64,000 nt of DNA, from assembly GCA_034096865.1 (NCBI GenBank), contig JAWQFJ010020256.1, positions 26,001 through 90,000 on the forward strand, in the 5' to 3' direction. Below the pieces are notes generated by a model. It worked only from the letters and a program-made list of their open reading frames with translations, ran no database searches and was not told where the DNA came from. Below are positions 23,225 through 47,275 of the stretch, in pieces. This stretch comes from Theodoxus fluviatilis. Its lineage: Eukaryota > Mollusca > Gastropoda > Cycloneritida > Neritidae. A program made the position numbers and the translations under genes. The stretch's first letter is position 1. Each line of letters starts with the position of its first letter.

Positions 23225-25165
23225 TTTGCAGGTCTGGAATGGACATTATTCACGCGAGATACTTCCGGTTTTCAAATCGAGGCAGACTTTGCAAACTTAA
23301 TGGCGTCTTCTATTACCAGTACCAGTACATGGAGTGGAAATCTCCTTCATGTACCTCCATTCTCGCATGGAAATGTGGAAGTATGAGCAAGTGATGTTGC
23401 CAAAATACCCAGCAGAAAGAAAGGAAAAGGCTACGAAAAGTTCATCGAAGGATTTGTGCATGTGTAACCTGTGTAAAACAGGTTACCCTTCTCTCTTGTA
23501 GATCTAGATCCATAGTGTTGATCATTATGAATGGTGTTTCTTGAAATAAGGTCAGTAAGCCTATATGTTAATTTATTACGCTAATATAACCATGGGCTGT
23601 CTTTGCAGATAGTTTGTTATAAAATTATCTGATCATATACTTAATTTTGAGTCAAAACTGCCAGATAAGCGACTACTGCCAGCTGGGCTTGCATCGTCTG
23701 CCATGCCGACATCAACATGTCCGGTGTGATCAAGACTATACATGGCTCTCTACCATTGGCTGAACTATATTTTTGGACCAATCACAATAGGTTTCTCATG
23801 AGTAGAGGTTTTTGACTCACATGCGAAGCAAAAGTGAGTCTATGTACTGAGCCGTGTCGTCCGTCCGGGCGTCCGTCCGTCCGTCCGGGCGTCCGTCCGT
23901 CCGGGCGTAAAAAACTTAAACGTTGGATTTTTCTCGGAGACTATTAAGTCTATCAACACCAAATGTGGCATGATGGTGTATGATGACAAGGCCTCAAAAA
24001 ACATACATAGTGACTTGACCTTGCTTCAAGGTCAAGGTCACAGGAGCCATAAATGTGGTCTCAAAAACAGTCATTTTTCACATTTTCCCAATTTTCTCCC
24101 ACGTTATTGAGAATGGCGACCTTAGCTACAAGTGGTATATAGGTCAAAGCAAGCCCTATCTTTTGATACCAGTTTGGTTGACCTTGCTTCAAGGTCAAGG
24201 TCACAGGAGCTCTTCAAAGTTGGATTGTATACATATTTTGAAGTGACCTTGACCCTGAACTATGGAAGATAACTGTTTCAAACTTAATAATTATGTGGGG
24301 CACATGTTATACTTTCCTCATGAGACACATTTGTTCACATATCATCAAGGTCAAGGTCACTTTGACCCTTATGAAATGTGACCAAAATGGGGTAGTGAAC
24401 CACTAAAAGTGACTATATCTCATGGTAGAAAGTGCCAATAAGCACCATTGTGCTTCCTATGTCTTGAATTAACAGCTTTGTGTTGCATGACCTTGGATGA
24501 CCTTGACCTTGGGTCAAGGTCACATGTATTTTGGTAGGGAAAATGTGTAAAGTATTTCTTTGTGTATGATGTCATTGGTAGGTTTAGTTGTTTGACCTTG
24601 ACCTTGAAGGTCACCTGAAGGTCAAGGTCATATAAAGGTCAAGGTCAAGCATGTGAGTCGTATGGGCTTTGCCCTTCTTGTTACTATGTTAGGTCGTGCG
24701 AAGTGATGGAATGATCTTGCTACATGGTGTAAACATTGCAGTTTCCCAGCTATAAACAAGAAAAACAACAACAACACATATATTTAGCAGAAAACATGTT
24801 ATTTCAATCCTTCAAAACTCATTTTGTGGCTAGATTTCACCTATGCAGACCATACAAAGCTGTAAACAATTGCTTTTACAAGATCTATGTAGATCTAAGC
24901 TCTTGTTACCTAGAATTTTTTGCCAGGATCATGCCGAATCTTCCAGATCCATTGTTTCTTCTGCTTCTTGTCTGAGGGGAATTTGAAAAAGGACAGTCTG
25001 GAGTTCTCGTCATATCGATCATCGTTCTCGCAATAAGGAACACAGCAGTGTCTATGTGATACTGAAGCCTTCAGTTTTGCCATAGGTGCTGGACGCCATT
25101 AAGTTTGCAAAGTCCGTCTCGTTTTCGATTTCAAAATGGCCGCAGCGTGAATAAAGTCCATTGTC
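23225..25165. repeat. Large inverted-repeat pair enclosing element copy 7
   Basis: AGACTTTGCAAACTTAATGGCGTC-type sequence (about 23284-23308) recurs in reverse complement at about 25091-25116, and alignable text (ATGGAC-TTATTCACGC) extends the arms to about 80-100 bp. The two arms bracket 1.9 kb that includes the dispersed element at 23809. It may be a DNA transposon adjacent to the TTAA at 23196; its outer right end was not found. Confidence 0.45.
23809..24682 (+). mobile_element. Dispersed element, copy 7
   Basis: Full-length, nearly identical to copy 1. CGTC/CGGG tract at about 23856-23909. Confidence 0.85.
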
Positions 25166-25169
25166 TGAG

Positions 25170-28100
25170 CTTTGCTAGGTCCTGGAAAATTTTGGGCTTC
25201 CAACAAAGCACTTGTCATGATAGGGCGGCAATTACAAATTACTGTTCTCTGCTTTATTCAGTGCTCTGGGGAAAAACTATATGGCGTGCAATATACGGAG
25301 GGTTGCTTCAGCTGTGTGGCTCTTTGCATCTGTCTACACACCCAGTACTTTTGGAGCACTGCGTTCATCTGCACAGAAACCCTCTGGGGCATTTATTGAT
25401 GTCCAGTTGCAGATCCTGAAGCATGCTTTGAAGACTTCACACCTGCAGATGGGAGTGCATGAGAAAATGTATTCATTTTGCCAACTTTCATGGGAATTCA
25501 AGATGGGGAGTTTTGCTCCTGGGGTGAGCAGTGATGGGAGTGCTGTCAAGGAATGTTCCCTTCCTGCCCAATGCTGAGCAAGAATGCAACCAGCTTGACT
25601 ACACCACTTCCTGTACTGTACACATCTCTGCAGTCTTACACTGTCGGCTATCAAATAGGAGCATTCTGGTTTGCTAGAGATGTTTCTAAGTTCCGTGATG
25701 CATCAGCATCACTTTGGGGGTGGGGTGGGTGGGGTGACAGACAACTCTGTAGAATGCATCGGCATCACTATTGGGGGGGGGGGGGGGGGAGTGGTGACAG
25801 ACAACTCTGTAGAATGCATCAGTCAAGGAATGACGGGGCAGAACAAGCAGTTATGGTTATATTGCAAGTGTTTTTATTACACAAAACATCAAACACCCAA
25901 TACACAGTTCTGAATAATATTGGCACGTTTTTTATTTGCAAATTAAAAGCAAATGCAATCGTCACCAAGCCAAACACAAATTTCAGCACTGGGATAAATT
26001 ATTTCCACATTGAGTTAAAATCCTGCATCTTGGGGCAGGTTGTAATCAATGCTTGAGTGCTCAATACAACTGACCATGAACGTCTCGACTGCAAATCTTC
26101 TGGAATGTTGGAATTCATCTCTTACACAACCCTGCTTATTCTATGAGAGCATGTAGACGTGCTCACAAACGGACGCACACACACACGACTGCACATTCAC
26201 AGTTTGTGGCCATCTGGATTTCTCTAGGAGAAACTTGCCAGCTGAAACACCCAAGCAAGCAACAATGCACTGTCTTTTACCCCCTGGCATAATATCACAG
26301 TAAGGCATGTATCACTACTCCAGTTGACAACCTTGAAAAAAGGAGGCCGGTGTTGGACTCGTAGGCGAGAGAAAAGAAGTACTGGAGACCTTTGTCCAAC
26401 TTCAAAAATTTATTCCAGAAGATGAAGGAGCCTGCTTGGCCCTGAAAGCTCTGGAATAAATTTTTGAAGTTGGACAAAGGTCTCCAGTACTTCTTTTCTC
26501 CAGTTGACAACTTTTAACAGTCTCAAGAGCAACAGTTCAGGTAGAGCAATGGCTGAGCTGGAAATGTAGCATTTCTAGGGATGATTACACTTTGCAATCG
26601 GTTGCACAGCATATTTACACAGGAAAACGCATGCCACAACAGAGATACAAAGCTTGCATTCATCAGAGATCAAGTAGCTTGAAATTGGCACGTCACCAGT
26701 AGCCTTGGAAATTATACACTATTTATACAGCAGTTTCAGGGGGCAAGAGACAAATGTTAGACACCCATGCAATATCTTGTAACCTCGGTATTAACTTGTT
26801 ATCACCACCACCATCTTCTGATTTTGTCTGTTGCCATCATGCAATCTGCTGTATTGTATGGTCAAAATAACTGAGTTATCTTACAGGTTAGTTCATCCAA
26901 AATGCTTCAACTAATAAACTCTTCAGATCCTGTAAGTCATTCACGTGTTTCATTCCCCAGTCCTGTAAGGATTACGCAATTTGTAGAAAAAAATCGGTCA
27001 AGTAACAGCCATGTGGGGTGGGCGGCTACGGGCAGAACAGGATTGAGAAGGGTGGGTGGTACAGGGTCCTAAGGTATAGTAGTAATGTAGATCTATCAAC
27101 TCCTACAATTAGGAGATAAAGATAAAACTCTTATTATACTGATCCTATTAACAGACTTTGTCCCTCCCTGAACTTTACTTTTTCATTTATTTTGCAAATA
27201 AATGCTTTTTAATGGAATAGGACTAAGTGGTATTGTAATAGCCACAAATGGATCTACATCATCCCCCCATTCCCCCAACCCCCCCCCAAAAAAATCCCAC
27301 CCAAAATTACTTCCAGTCTACCTGCATTTAAAACTATGGTGCAGTTCTGGATTGATAGATAATATTCAAATTTTACATTTTAGATAAACATACATGTAGA
27401 ATGTAATGCTACTATAAGCATCAGTTGTACAATAGTCATGCTGATATTACCATCCTCCACAAACATTACAAAATATTACCAAAACTTAAAAGGGGAAAAA
27501 AAGAAGAGAATGTCTCCAAGCAAAATGTCTGTTCTGAAATGTTTAAAATCACAAGTGTACAAATATATTTTCTTTGTGCATAGTGAGGAGTTGTTCATGC
27601 CAAAAGATGCTCATAGGCACAAGCAGTAAGTTACTTTTCACTACTATTTAAGACATAATAGCCAGGATTTGTTGGAGAATGTTCAGCAATTTGGTAAAGC
27701 AAACACTGCTAATGAAGATGCTTCAGTTAATCTTAATCCACAAATACACCACACATTCCTTGCCTCAAATTCTTCTGCTTTCCCTTCAATTTCCCTTTCT
27801 TCGTATAATTCCTAGTGGTGATGATGTTTGTTCTTTAGGGTGGAAGATGACCACGACTTCAGTGTCAGGTGGAAGATGACCACGACTTCAGTGTCAGGTG
27901 GAAGATGTGTGACTGTGGGTCCAGGATGACTGATGAGGCCAGGCCAGGCAGGCTTGCCCACATGAGGGACACAGGTGTGTGGATACTGCAGTGGTGGAGG
28001 TGGTTCGAGCCTTGCGCGCAGTGCGTTACCTCTGCACTTCAACAATGTGTCTGATTCTGCTGCATGCGCTCCTGTGGTGAGCTTGCTTCATCACATTGGC

Positions 28101-28700
28101 CGGTCCAGAGCAAGAGACTCCCATGTCCTGGCATTTATGTTTATGTTTTTGAGGAACACTTGGAGGCAGTCTTTGAATCCGTCATGAAGAGGTCACCTGA
28201 GCTGCTCTTGGCATTTTTCCTAGTGAGCACATTTTCACACTCAAATACACATGCACACACACTTGAAAGAATTCTCCTGAGACAATATAAGAACATATAT
28301 GTAATGTGAAACAATGACCAAATCTCTCAGTCTTCAATATATATCGACTATAAACTCCAGCTTGACATGTGATTTTCAAGCTCAACTGCTGCCACTGCAA
28401 CAAAGATGGACCAGAAGCATCTAGTCACAGCAAAACTAAAGACTTCTCTTTTCTTTTGATTGACCGAGTCTGACATGATTTTAAAATATAAATGTAAATG
28501 CACATTCACATGAAAACTTCACACATCGCTTCCTATTCATCACTTTGTTGCCATTACTGAATCCCAAATTTAAAATCTGCTGAGTAATATTAGCTGGTTC
28601 AAAAAGGTTGGATTCACATCCCTTAATTCACCATTCAGATGACAAAGACAGAGACATGACTGGCTTCAAGACCCCCAGGAGACAAGGCACTGCAGTAAAT
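25170..28700. other. Intergenic region downstream of the UCP4 gene
   Basis: No gene recognised. It contains a tandem duplication of about 64 bp with poly-G (about 25690-25830), the perfect hairpin at 26369-26500, and 2.5 tandem copies of a 30-bp unit (GGTGGAAGATGACCACGACT, about 27839-27908). It probably includes the 3' UTR of the minus-strand carrier gene near 28.7 kb. Confidence 0.4.
26369..26500. mobile_element. Perfect 51-bp inverted repeat (hairpin) with flanking direct repeats
   Basis: Arms 26369-26419 and 26450-26500 are exact reverse complements over 51 bp, starting GAGAAAAGAAGTACTGGAGA, separated by a 30-nt loop. CTCCAGTTGACAAC occurs as a direct repeat at 26318-26331 and again at 26498-26511, which looks like a duplication from an insertion event. 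No coding capacity. Confidence 0.7.
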
Positions 28701-28723
28701 AGGCAACCTAGATTCCTCCAACT

Positions 28724-39349
<10,626 letters not shown>

Positions 39350-39729
39350 GTTCAGGCCGGCGAGATTCTACACTATAATACAGCAGTTCGGCATAGTGTA
39401 CTTCGTTATGAAACTTCAGCTTGACAACACGTGCACCACACTGACCGCATGTGACACTACTGTCTACTGTGTACCTCCCCGAAGCGGACGAATCGCTTTG
39501 CACAGTGTCCACATACAAAGAAATAGTCTCAAAATAAAACATTTACGATTCATTATAACAAGATTTTAGCTGTGTAAAAGACAAATAGTTGCTTTCCCAC
39601 ATTTTAACTTCATATTTCGTAGCGTTTTGCTTCGTTTCTGATCACGAGTAGCGAATCGGTGAGGTTTCGTGCGCAAGCACACCCCTGTGTGGTCGGTGAC
39701 GTGCCACACACTTGTTTCGCGTTCCCAAC
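39350..39729. promoter_or_regulatory. Probable bidirectional promoter of SLC25A27 and the GRB2-like gene
   Basis: 380 bp separate the start codon of the minus-strand carrier (39349) from that of the plus-strand adaptor (39730). No repeat is inserted here, unlike nearly everywhere else. The part near the adaptor is relatively rich in CpG (GCGAATCGG, GTGCGCAAGC, TTTCGCGTTCCC). No clear TATA box was seen. Shared regulation is an inference from the arrangement. Confidence 0.5.
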
Positions 39730-41385
39730 ATGGAGCAGGCCGAGGCCCTGTTCGATTTCAAGTCCACCCAGGCAGATGATTTACCATTTCGCCGAGGCGA
39801 TGTATTAACGGTAATTTTCTTTGTGCATGGGCTAATGTATCACTCTTACAATGAAATGTATAAGTTTTGAAGTTTTTTGGCAACAAGGGGCGTCGAATTT
39901 TCTCGATGTTGGTATCACTTCCTTGTTCGCTACTCGCCGAACTTCCTACCAAGTCGCTGAGTATCCACGCAAACTATTGCCTTTGCGTGCAAAATGTCAT
40001 GGGCTCACTTTTAATTAGTTCTAAACTGTAGAGTTTTAATTTTATGATTTAAACTTGTTCTTAGGTTTAAAAAAAAGTAAATTAGCAACAACTTTCATTT
40101 TCAAAAGTATAAAAGTACTAGTAAAAGCAGTGTAAGTTTTACCACCCTACTCCTAATTTGGCTGTGCCATAGATACTAAGCAGAGTAATAAGACATGTAA
40201 GTTGTAGCTTTATCTGCATTTGTTTCCTCTCACTTTGGTGTCAGGAAGACCGTGTTGTTATGCTAGGTTAAAATGTGATGTAGCCCACAAAATCAGATTG
40301 AGGATTTGACCAGCTGTTTTACTTATTCACGTGGCCATGACATCCAAGAGAAAACAAGGTATGTTGTGGGGCAATAATTGCTATAATTAGGGGGGAAATC
40401 AGGAAAGTTCTCAAGGAAAGTTCTCAGAACATTGTGTCCTTGGAGGGAAACTTATTTGAAAGAAAGGAGTAGAGTTTTCCGTCAACCTCCACAATTACCA
40501 GTCATCTGCAATCTGCTACACTGTGTTAGTTATCCACTGGTCTATTAAATGAGTATGACAAATCAGAAGCATAGGGAATTCACCCTTTCCAATGGCACAG
40601 AATTTACATCATGAACTTGATGGGAAAGACAGACTATAGTTGGGATGTTGTAATTTCTCGTTAATTTACACCTTTGTTTCTTGTCTTGTAAAAACTACAC
40701 AATGGAATAATGATAAATAATTCAAGGACTTCAAGATACCACCAGTAGTACCCTATTTACCTAGTGTGGGTTTGCGTGTCAGTCCCACAACTTAATTATC
40801 AACCATTGAAGTTTGTTGATTATCAAGTCTAAACAGTGATACTAAGGATAACAGTGTAGGGTCTAGGAGTCTGACAGGAGGGATAAAATCACTCCCTGAT
40901 TCAGGATGTCAAAATAATGACTGCATTGTGAGTGACAGGTTTTATTGAAATTGATCTGTTGCACTTGCTTTAGTTTCAGGATCTTTATGTTTTAAAAAAA
41001 TATATAGATGTCTAAATTAAATTAGGACATGTATATAAATTAATATATATATATATATATATTGTGTGTATAGCAAGTTTTATTAAAATTGATCTGTTGC
41101 ACTAGCTTTCAGGGTCTTCTGGAAACAGTGGAAGTTCAGATGTCAAGAAGGACATGTTTGTGTGGCAAGTTAAATTAATTAACATTGATTTGATCTAACT
41201 TGCTTGCAAAATTCCCTGGAAACCAATGAAAGTTCAGGATATCTAAATAAGGACAAGACTGTGTATTTCAAGTTAATGTAAAATTGATGTATATTGCCAA
41301 GTCTGCCTACAGGATCGTCTGGAAAACAGTGACAGTTCAGAATGTCTAAATAAGGATGTGTGTGAGAATATGTGTGTGTGTGTGG

Positions 41386-41454
<69 letters not shown>

Positions 41455-42405
41455 TTTATTAATATTGATTTGCTGCACTTGCCCACAGGATCTTCTGAAA
41501 ACCTATGAAAGTTCATGATGTCTAGATTTCAGGACCAGAGAGTATATCACTAGTATATATGGCACATTTCTTCAAAATTGATCTATTGCACTTGGTTATA
41601 GTTAATGTGTGTACTTGTTTTCTGGTACACTAATGTCGTATGACAGCAGTGCAACAAAGTGCATGTTGCTGCTGACTTGGGTGCATCAAATGCCATCAGT
41701 CATGATAGTTGATTGATGGGAACAGATGTGTTAGTTGATTGATAGGAACAGACAAGCTTGCAGCATTTCGATGCTGGGCTGCCAGATGTACACACTGCAT
41801 TTCATTGCTATGCTGAGTGCTGTGGGAAACATGCAGAAGTTGAAAGTTTTTACAGGTGTCATGATCCCTGCAATGTAGCAAGTGCAACAGATTAATTTCA
41901 TGAAAACTTGCCATGATAACTCTGGCCAGTCCTTATTTCAGCTCCCCAAATGGGGAGCTATCACTCTCCTTGCTGTCTGACTCCTTCACTGATGTCACTT
42001 CCCATCACTTCCCTTGTTGTCTACAGATTTGAAAGCATATGACTACCTGCAGCCTTCATATGTTAACCCTTTGCCTGGCGTTACCATTTTTATGCAAAAA
42101 CTTGGGTTGTTTTAGGAAAAAAAAACGTCAATAACTCTCATGTGTAAGCTTCAATCATCACTTTGGAATACAACATATATGATTATTGCTTCTATCTATG
42201 GTGTTTCCGTTGTTGTGCAGGTGGGTGCTGGGTCTAAATAAGAATACTTGTAACTTGTCAGAAAAGGGTTACACAGCACAAGATTTTATATAATGTTGCT
42301 TGTGTTGAAACCACGCCAAAGAAAAATAAATTGATGACAGCACAGTTATCTTAAAAAAATTAATGGTTATTGATGCAACACAAACACTTATTATCATTGC
42401 ATTAT

Positions 42406-42503
<98 letters not shown>

Positions 42504-44847
42504 CACACACACACACACACACACACATACACTCACATTGCTACTGTAGTAGTCTGGTTAGAATTCAGATTAGTCCTGCTTGTAACTGCCACCCTCAATG
42601 CATGTTGTGTGAAGAATGAGTTGTGTGCCCTATAAATCACACAGGACACCAGACAGTGGTGAGGAAAAAATTTGCCTTCACCGAAGACCTGTGTACATTT
42701 GGGATGGATAGACATCTCATTGTTAACATTTCCTCATGCAGATTCTTTGAAATATTAGCATACATGACCCCACAGATGAAAGCAGACAGTGGTATAAGGA
42801 TAATTCTCCAGTCTAAGACACATCTCAACAGGCACAATGTCTACAAATGGTCATTTGTTAATTTTTAAAGACTGGACCTCTCCATTTTTCACCACTATTT
42901 CAGTGTTATGGAATAAAGGGTTCAGTAAATGCTGTTGTTCCATGTAGTTTCAAACTCTCGCAGTATGTAAAATTTACAAATGAGATTTTTGACAGTTGTA
43001 AAATCAATCAGGTTTAAGTGGGGATTTTTGCTTTCTCTTTTCTTTTCCCCCTCTTAGTCTGATTAACTTCAGATTTGGTATACATGTTGGTTCTACAACA
43101 TCAGCTCCAAGATCATCAAAGTCGTCGAACATCTCTATGACAGAGCGACCAGCGCAGTCCTGTTCAATGGTACCACAGGCGAATGGTTCAGGACAACGGT
43201 CAGAGTCAGACAGGGCTGTCTACTCTCCCCCACACTCTTCAACCTCTTTCTTGAAAGGGTAATGACTGATGCCCTAGCAGACCACGAAGGATCAATCAGC
43301 ATCTGTGGCAGAAAGATCACCATCTTACGTTTTACTGATGACATTGATGGATTAGCAGGAAGTGAAGAGGAGCTGACTAGTCTTGTCGAGCACCTGGACA
43401 AGACCTCACAGGCATATGGCATGGAGATCAGCGCCGAGAAGACCAAGGTGATGACGAACAATCCTCGGGGCTTCAAGATGGAAATCAAAGTGAAGGGCCA
43501 AAAACTGGCAGCTGTGAACAACTTCAAATACCTGGGATCTATCGTGACTGATGAAGGGTCCAAACCAGAGATACTGTCCGGAATAGCACAAACAACAGCA
43601 GCATTGGCAAAGTTGAAGCCAATATGGCGTGACAGAAATATCACTATCGCGTCGAAGATCGGGCTCATGCGCACGCTGGCCATCTCCGTATTCTTGTATG
43701 CATGAGAGTCCTGGACACTCACATCTGAACTACAGAGACGGATACAAGCCCTGGAAATGAGATGCTACCGCAAGATTCTGAACATCTCATATAAAGACCA
43801 TGTCACGAATGAGGAAGTCAGCAACAGGATGAGGAGAGAAATTGGACAGTACGAAGACCTGCTCTCAATCGTGAAAAGCAGAAAGCTGAAGTGGTACGGT
43901 CACGTGTCAAGAGGCAGTGGGCTGGCCAAGACCATCCTGCAAGGTACCGTACCAGGTGGGAGAGGAGAGGCAGGCAGAGAAAAAGGTGGGAAGACAACGT
44001 CAAAGAGTGGACAGGCTTGACCTTTGCTGACTCACAGCAAGCCACAGAGGATAGAGATCGATGGAGGAAGATTGTCCGAAACTCATCAGTGGTGCCTCAA
44101 CAACCCATCTCAGGGTTAAGAGACTAAACTGAGAACTGAACTGAACTGTTGGTTCAATGTGTTATTACATCCTGTACATAGACTGAGAGAGGAAGAGAGT
44201 TGTACTTGTGTGAAGTGTTTGTTAGAAATCTCATTCAATGACTCATGGTGTGCAATTATTTATACATTTCATTTTGACACTAGGCTGCTGGTCATCTCGG
44301 CTGTGTATCAGATCATGCATTCACCATCATAGGGCATGCTTCCATCAGTACCAACTAAATGCATTTCTCTCAAATATGTCAACAATTGAATGCAATGGGG
44401 CAGTTTTTTCTTCTTCTTCTGTAGACTGTCTGCTGTTTCACTTGGTTGAGAGTTTCTCAGTGCACTAACAGATTAATTTGAGTCTGAAGGAAATCCTACC
44501 TACTACAGACACACATTAGAATCAGGATGAGGATTGGTTGTGTGACAATGATGGATTAATCATTAAGTGCTTCCGTCCCAATCTGATAAGTGCCCATCAT
44601 GTCTTCAGAATTGGTATGCAGCAAGTAAAACTACTAAAAGACACTATGTCACTGTTCTCTTTTTTGCTCAAGTGCTTTTTCATATGTGCAGTTCCAATGT
44701 AGCTGTTAAAGCATAACGCACATTACACTTTGCTCTGTGTGTGTGTGTGTGTTTGCTTGTTTGTGCATGTGTGTGTTTGTAGAGAGGGGGAGGCCAAGGG
44801 ATTAGATACTTAAAAATTTTCTTTGCCTAATTTTAAAGAGTTTTCAA

Positions 44848-44888
<41 letters not shown>

Positions 44889-45841
44889 TCCCTTGAACTC
44901 TAGCATAGTGTATAACCTTGAAAGTATCATTGTGGGAATTTTTCTGCCTTGATGAGTGTCTGTTCAGCAAGCAACAACTTTGAATGAGGCTTGACCTTTC
45001 AACCTGGGCTGAGCTGATAGCTGGAGCTAAAGCTTAAAGGATTTGAGGTCACAATCTCGCCATCTGTCTGCTCCACTTTCTCTCCAGCCTTGATCCTCCA
45101 TTTGGGACATGTTCTTTGAGTTTAGGGGTTTGGCCTTTTTTACCCAAGCCTTGATACTATAGAGATTCATGCTGTTGTACTTCAATTGCACTAATTTCCC
45201 AAAGAACTCTAGTCTTTCTCTTCTCCACTCCACTCCATTTTAAATTTTTGCTCTTTTTCCCCCCCTTTTTTTCTTCAATAACCTCTAAACTTATTAATCA
45301 CTAGCATTAGCCAATGTGGCTGTTCACTCTATATTAGTTCTCTCTTGGTCAGTGCATTAAGCCCCTCAGTCTTGCTATCAGAAGTGGCACCTGGGTTATC
45401 TTGAAGGAGCAAGTTTTATTCATCATTGCACTGGCAGCTCTCCAATCTCCCAATGACTTTGTGTAAGCCTGAAAACAAAACAGTACAAAAACACCAGACT
45501 GAAATATACTGAATGTGTTTTCATTATTTCATTTAAATTAAAGACACAAAGCATCTGTGAACTGCATCTTACAATCTTGACCATTTTACTATGCATCAGT
45601 TGCACAGGGCCAGTCTATTAACCTGATATCTTTAAATTCTAGCTCAGTTACTGGTTCTCTGTCTATGCTTCTAAGTTCCTTGCCTGTGAAAATGAAGATC
45701 ACAGGTAGTGTGTTGTTGAATTTGTTTTGTACTGTATTGTTCCATCTGGAGATGTGTATCATGTAAAGGTTGATTTTTTTTTAATTTCCTGTATTGAAAT
45801 CAATTAATTTATATGCGACTCCTGCTCAACAGAAAGTATGT

Positions 45842-45879
<38 letters not shown>

Positions 45880-46693
45880 GGGTCTAATGTGAATACAGAT
45901 TTGTGGGGCATTTGGTAGCCATGTCTGTGTGGATCTGTGTGCTTGAGATAAATGAGTTGTGCAATTGATTGTGCTAGTATGTGGAATGCTGGGAGGTGGG
46001 AGTGACTAGTGGCACAGCAGAATGCAGAGAGAGAGGCACACATCCTGTTTATATCACAAAGTTTGAGGGGAGCAATGTGCCATTGTGAAAATGAGACTGT
46101 AGCATGAGGCTAGGTCCTATTGTAGCATGAGGCTAGGTTGTATTGTAGCTTGAGGCTGTGTCCTCTTGACACGTTGTACAAATCCCCAGGAGTAAGTGTG
46201 CATCTGATCAGAGATGCAGATTTTAATTCATAGCCATGCATGCAAATGACTGAGAACACAAAAGCAGGATGTGTCACTTTGACCCGTGGACACAAGTGGT
46301 AGGCCCCTGTTTATCTACTAGTGATTTCCTCTGTGGTACTAAAGCTTAAGAGCAGCCAAGTTGATAACTGGGCTGAACTAATGCAAGAATAAATGAAATC
46401 AGGAAAATGAAATATGATTAATTAATTAAGTAAATCACACTGACTTTATTCACTGCAGACATTGCATGTGCCATCCCTTACAGGAGCTCCCTTACCCAAA
46501 AGTATGGCCTACCAACCTATGCACAAGCACACACATGTATACAAGGCCTGCTTGATTGCTAGATCTATGTTACCCAGGAACTGACCAGGGCAGATTTGCT
46601 GGAGATAACTTCCAGTAACATTAGTGAGATTCCTAGGTGGACAGTTCAAATGGGCTTTAGCCTGAATCCAGTCTTTGTTTTCCTCCTCCTCCT

Positions 46694-46786
<93 letters not shown>

Positions 46787-47209
46787 GGCAGCTGTTGATA
46801 CCCACAATATGAGTCCTTAATTTGTTTTCAATAGATCCACACTCAAGAAGTGTGCTAACTTATAGTGCCATGGACTATGATGGAGAAAAAAAAGTTGGGG
46901 TCTGTAGGGTGGTCAGAAATTTTGTTTTGTTTTGCTTTTTATATCTATGAGTCACTATTTTAAATAGATGAGGCCTGAGTGAACATAAATCAAGTTTGTC
47001 TTTTGGTAAGAACACTTTTTAAACAGAAATAGCAGATTCCCTGAGTGCTAGTAGGGCAGGGAAGATGGAACAGCTAGTTTTAGTCTTCTCGTACACACGC
47101 ACAACACACACACACACACAGACATAACACACACTCACATAGTATATAAGCACAAACACACACTTGATAATGGGGTCAGTCAGGTTACTATAACCCCATA
47201 ATGGGGTGT

Positions 47210-47275
<66 letters not shown>

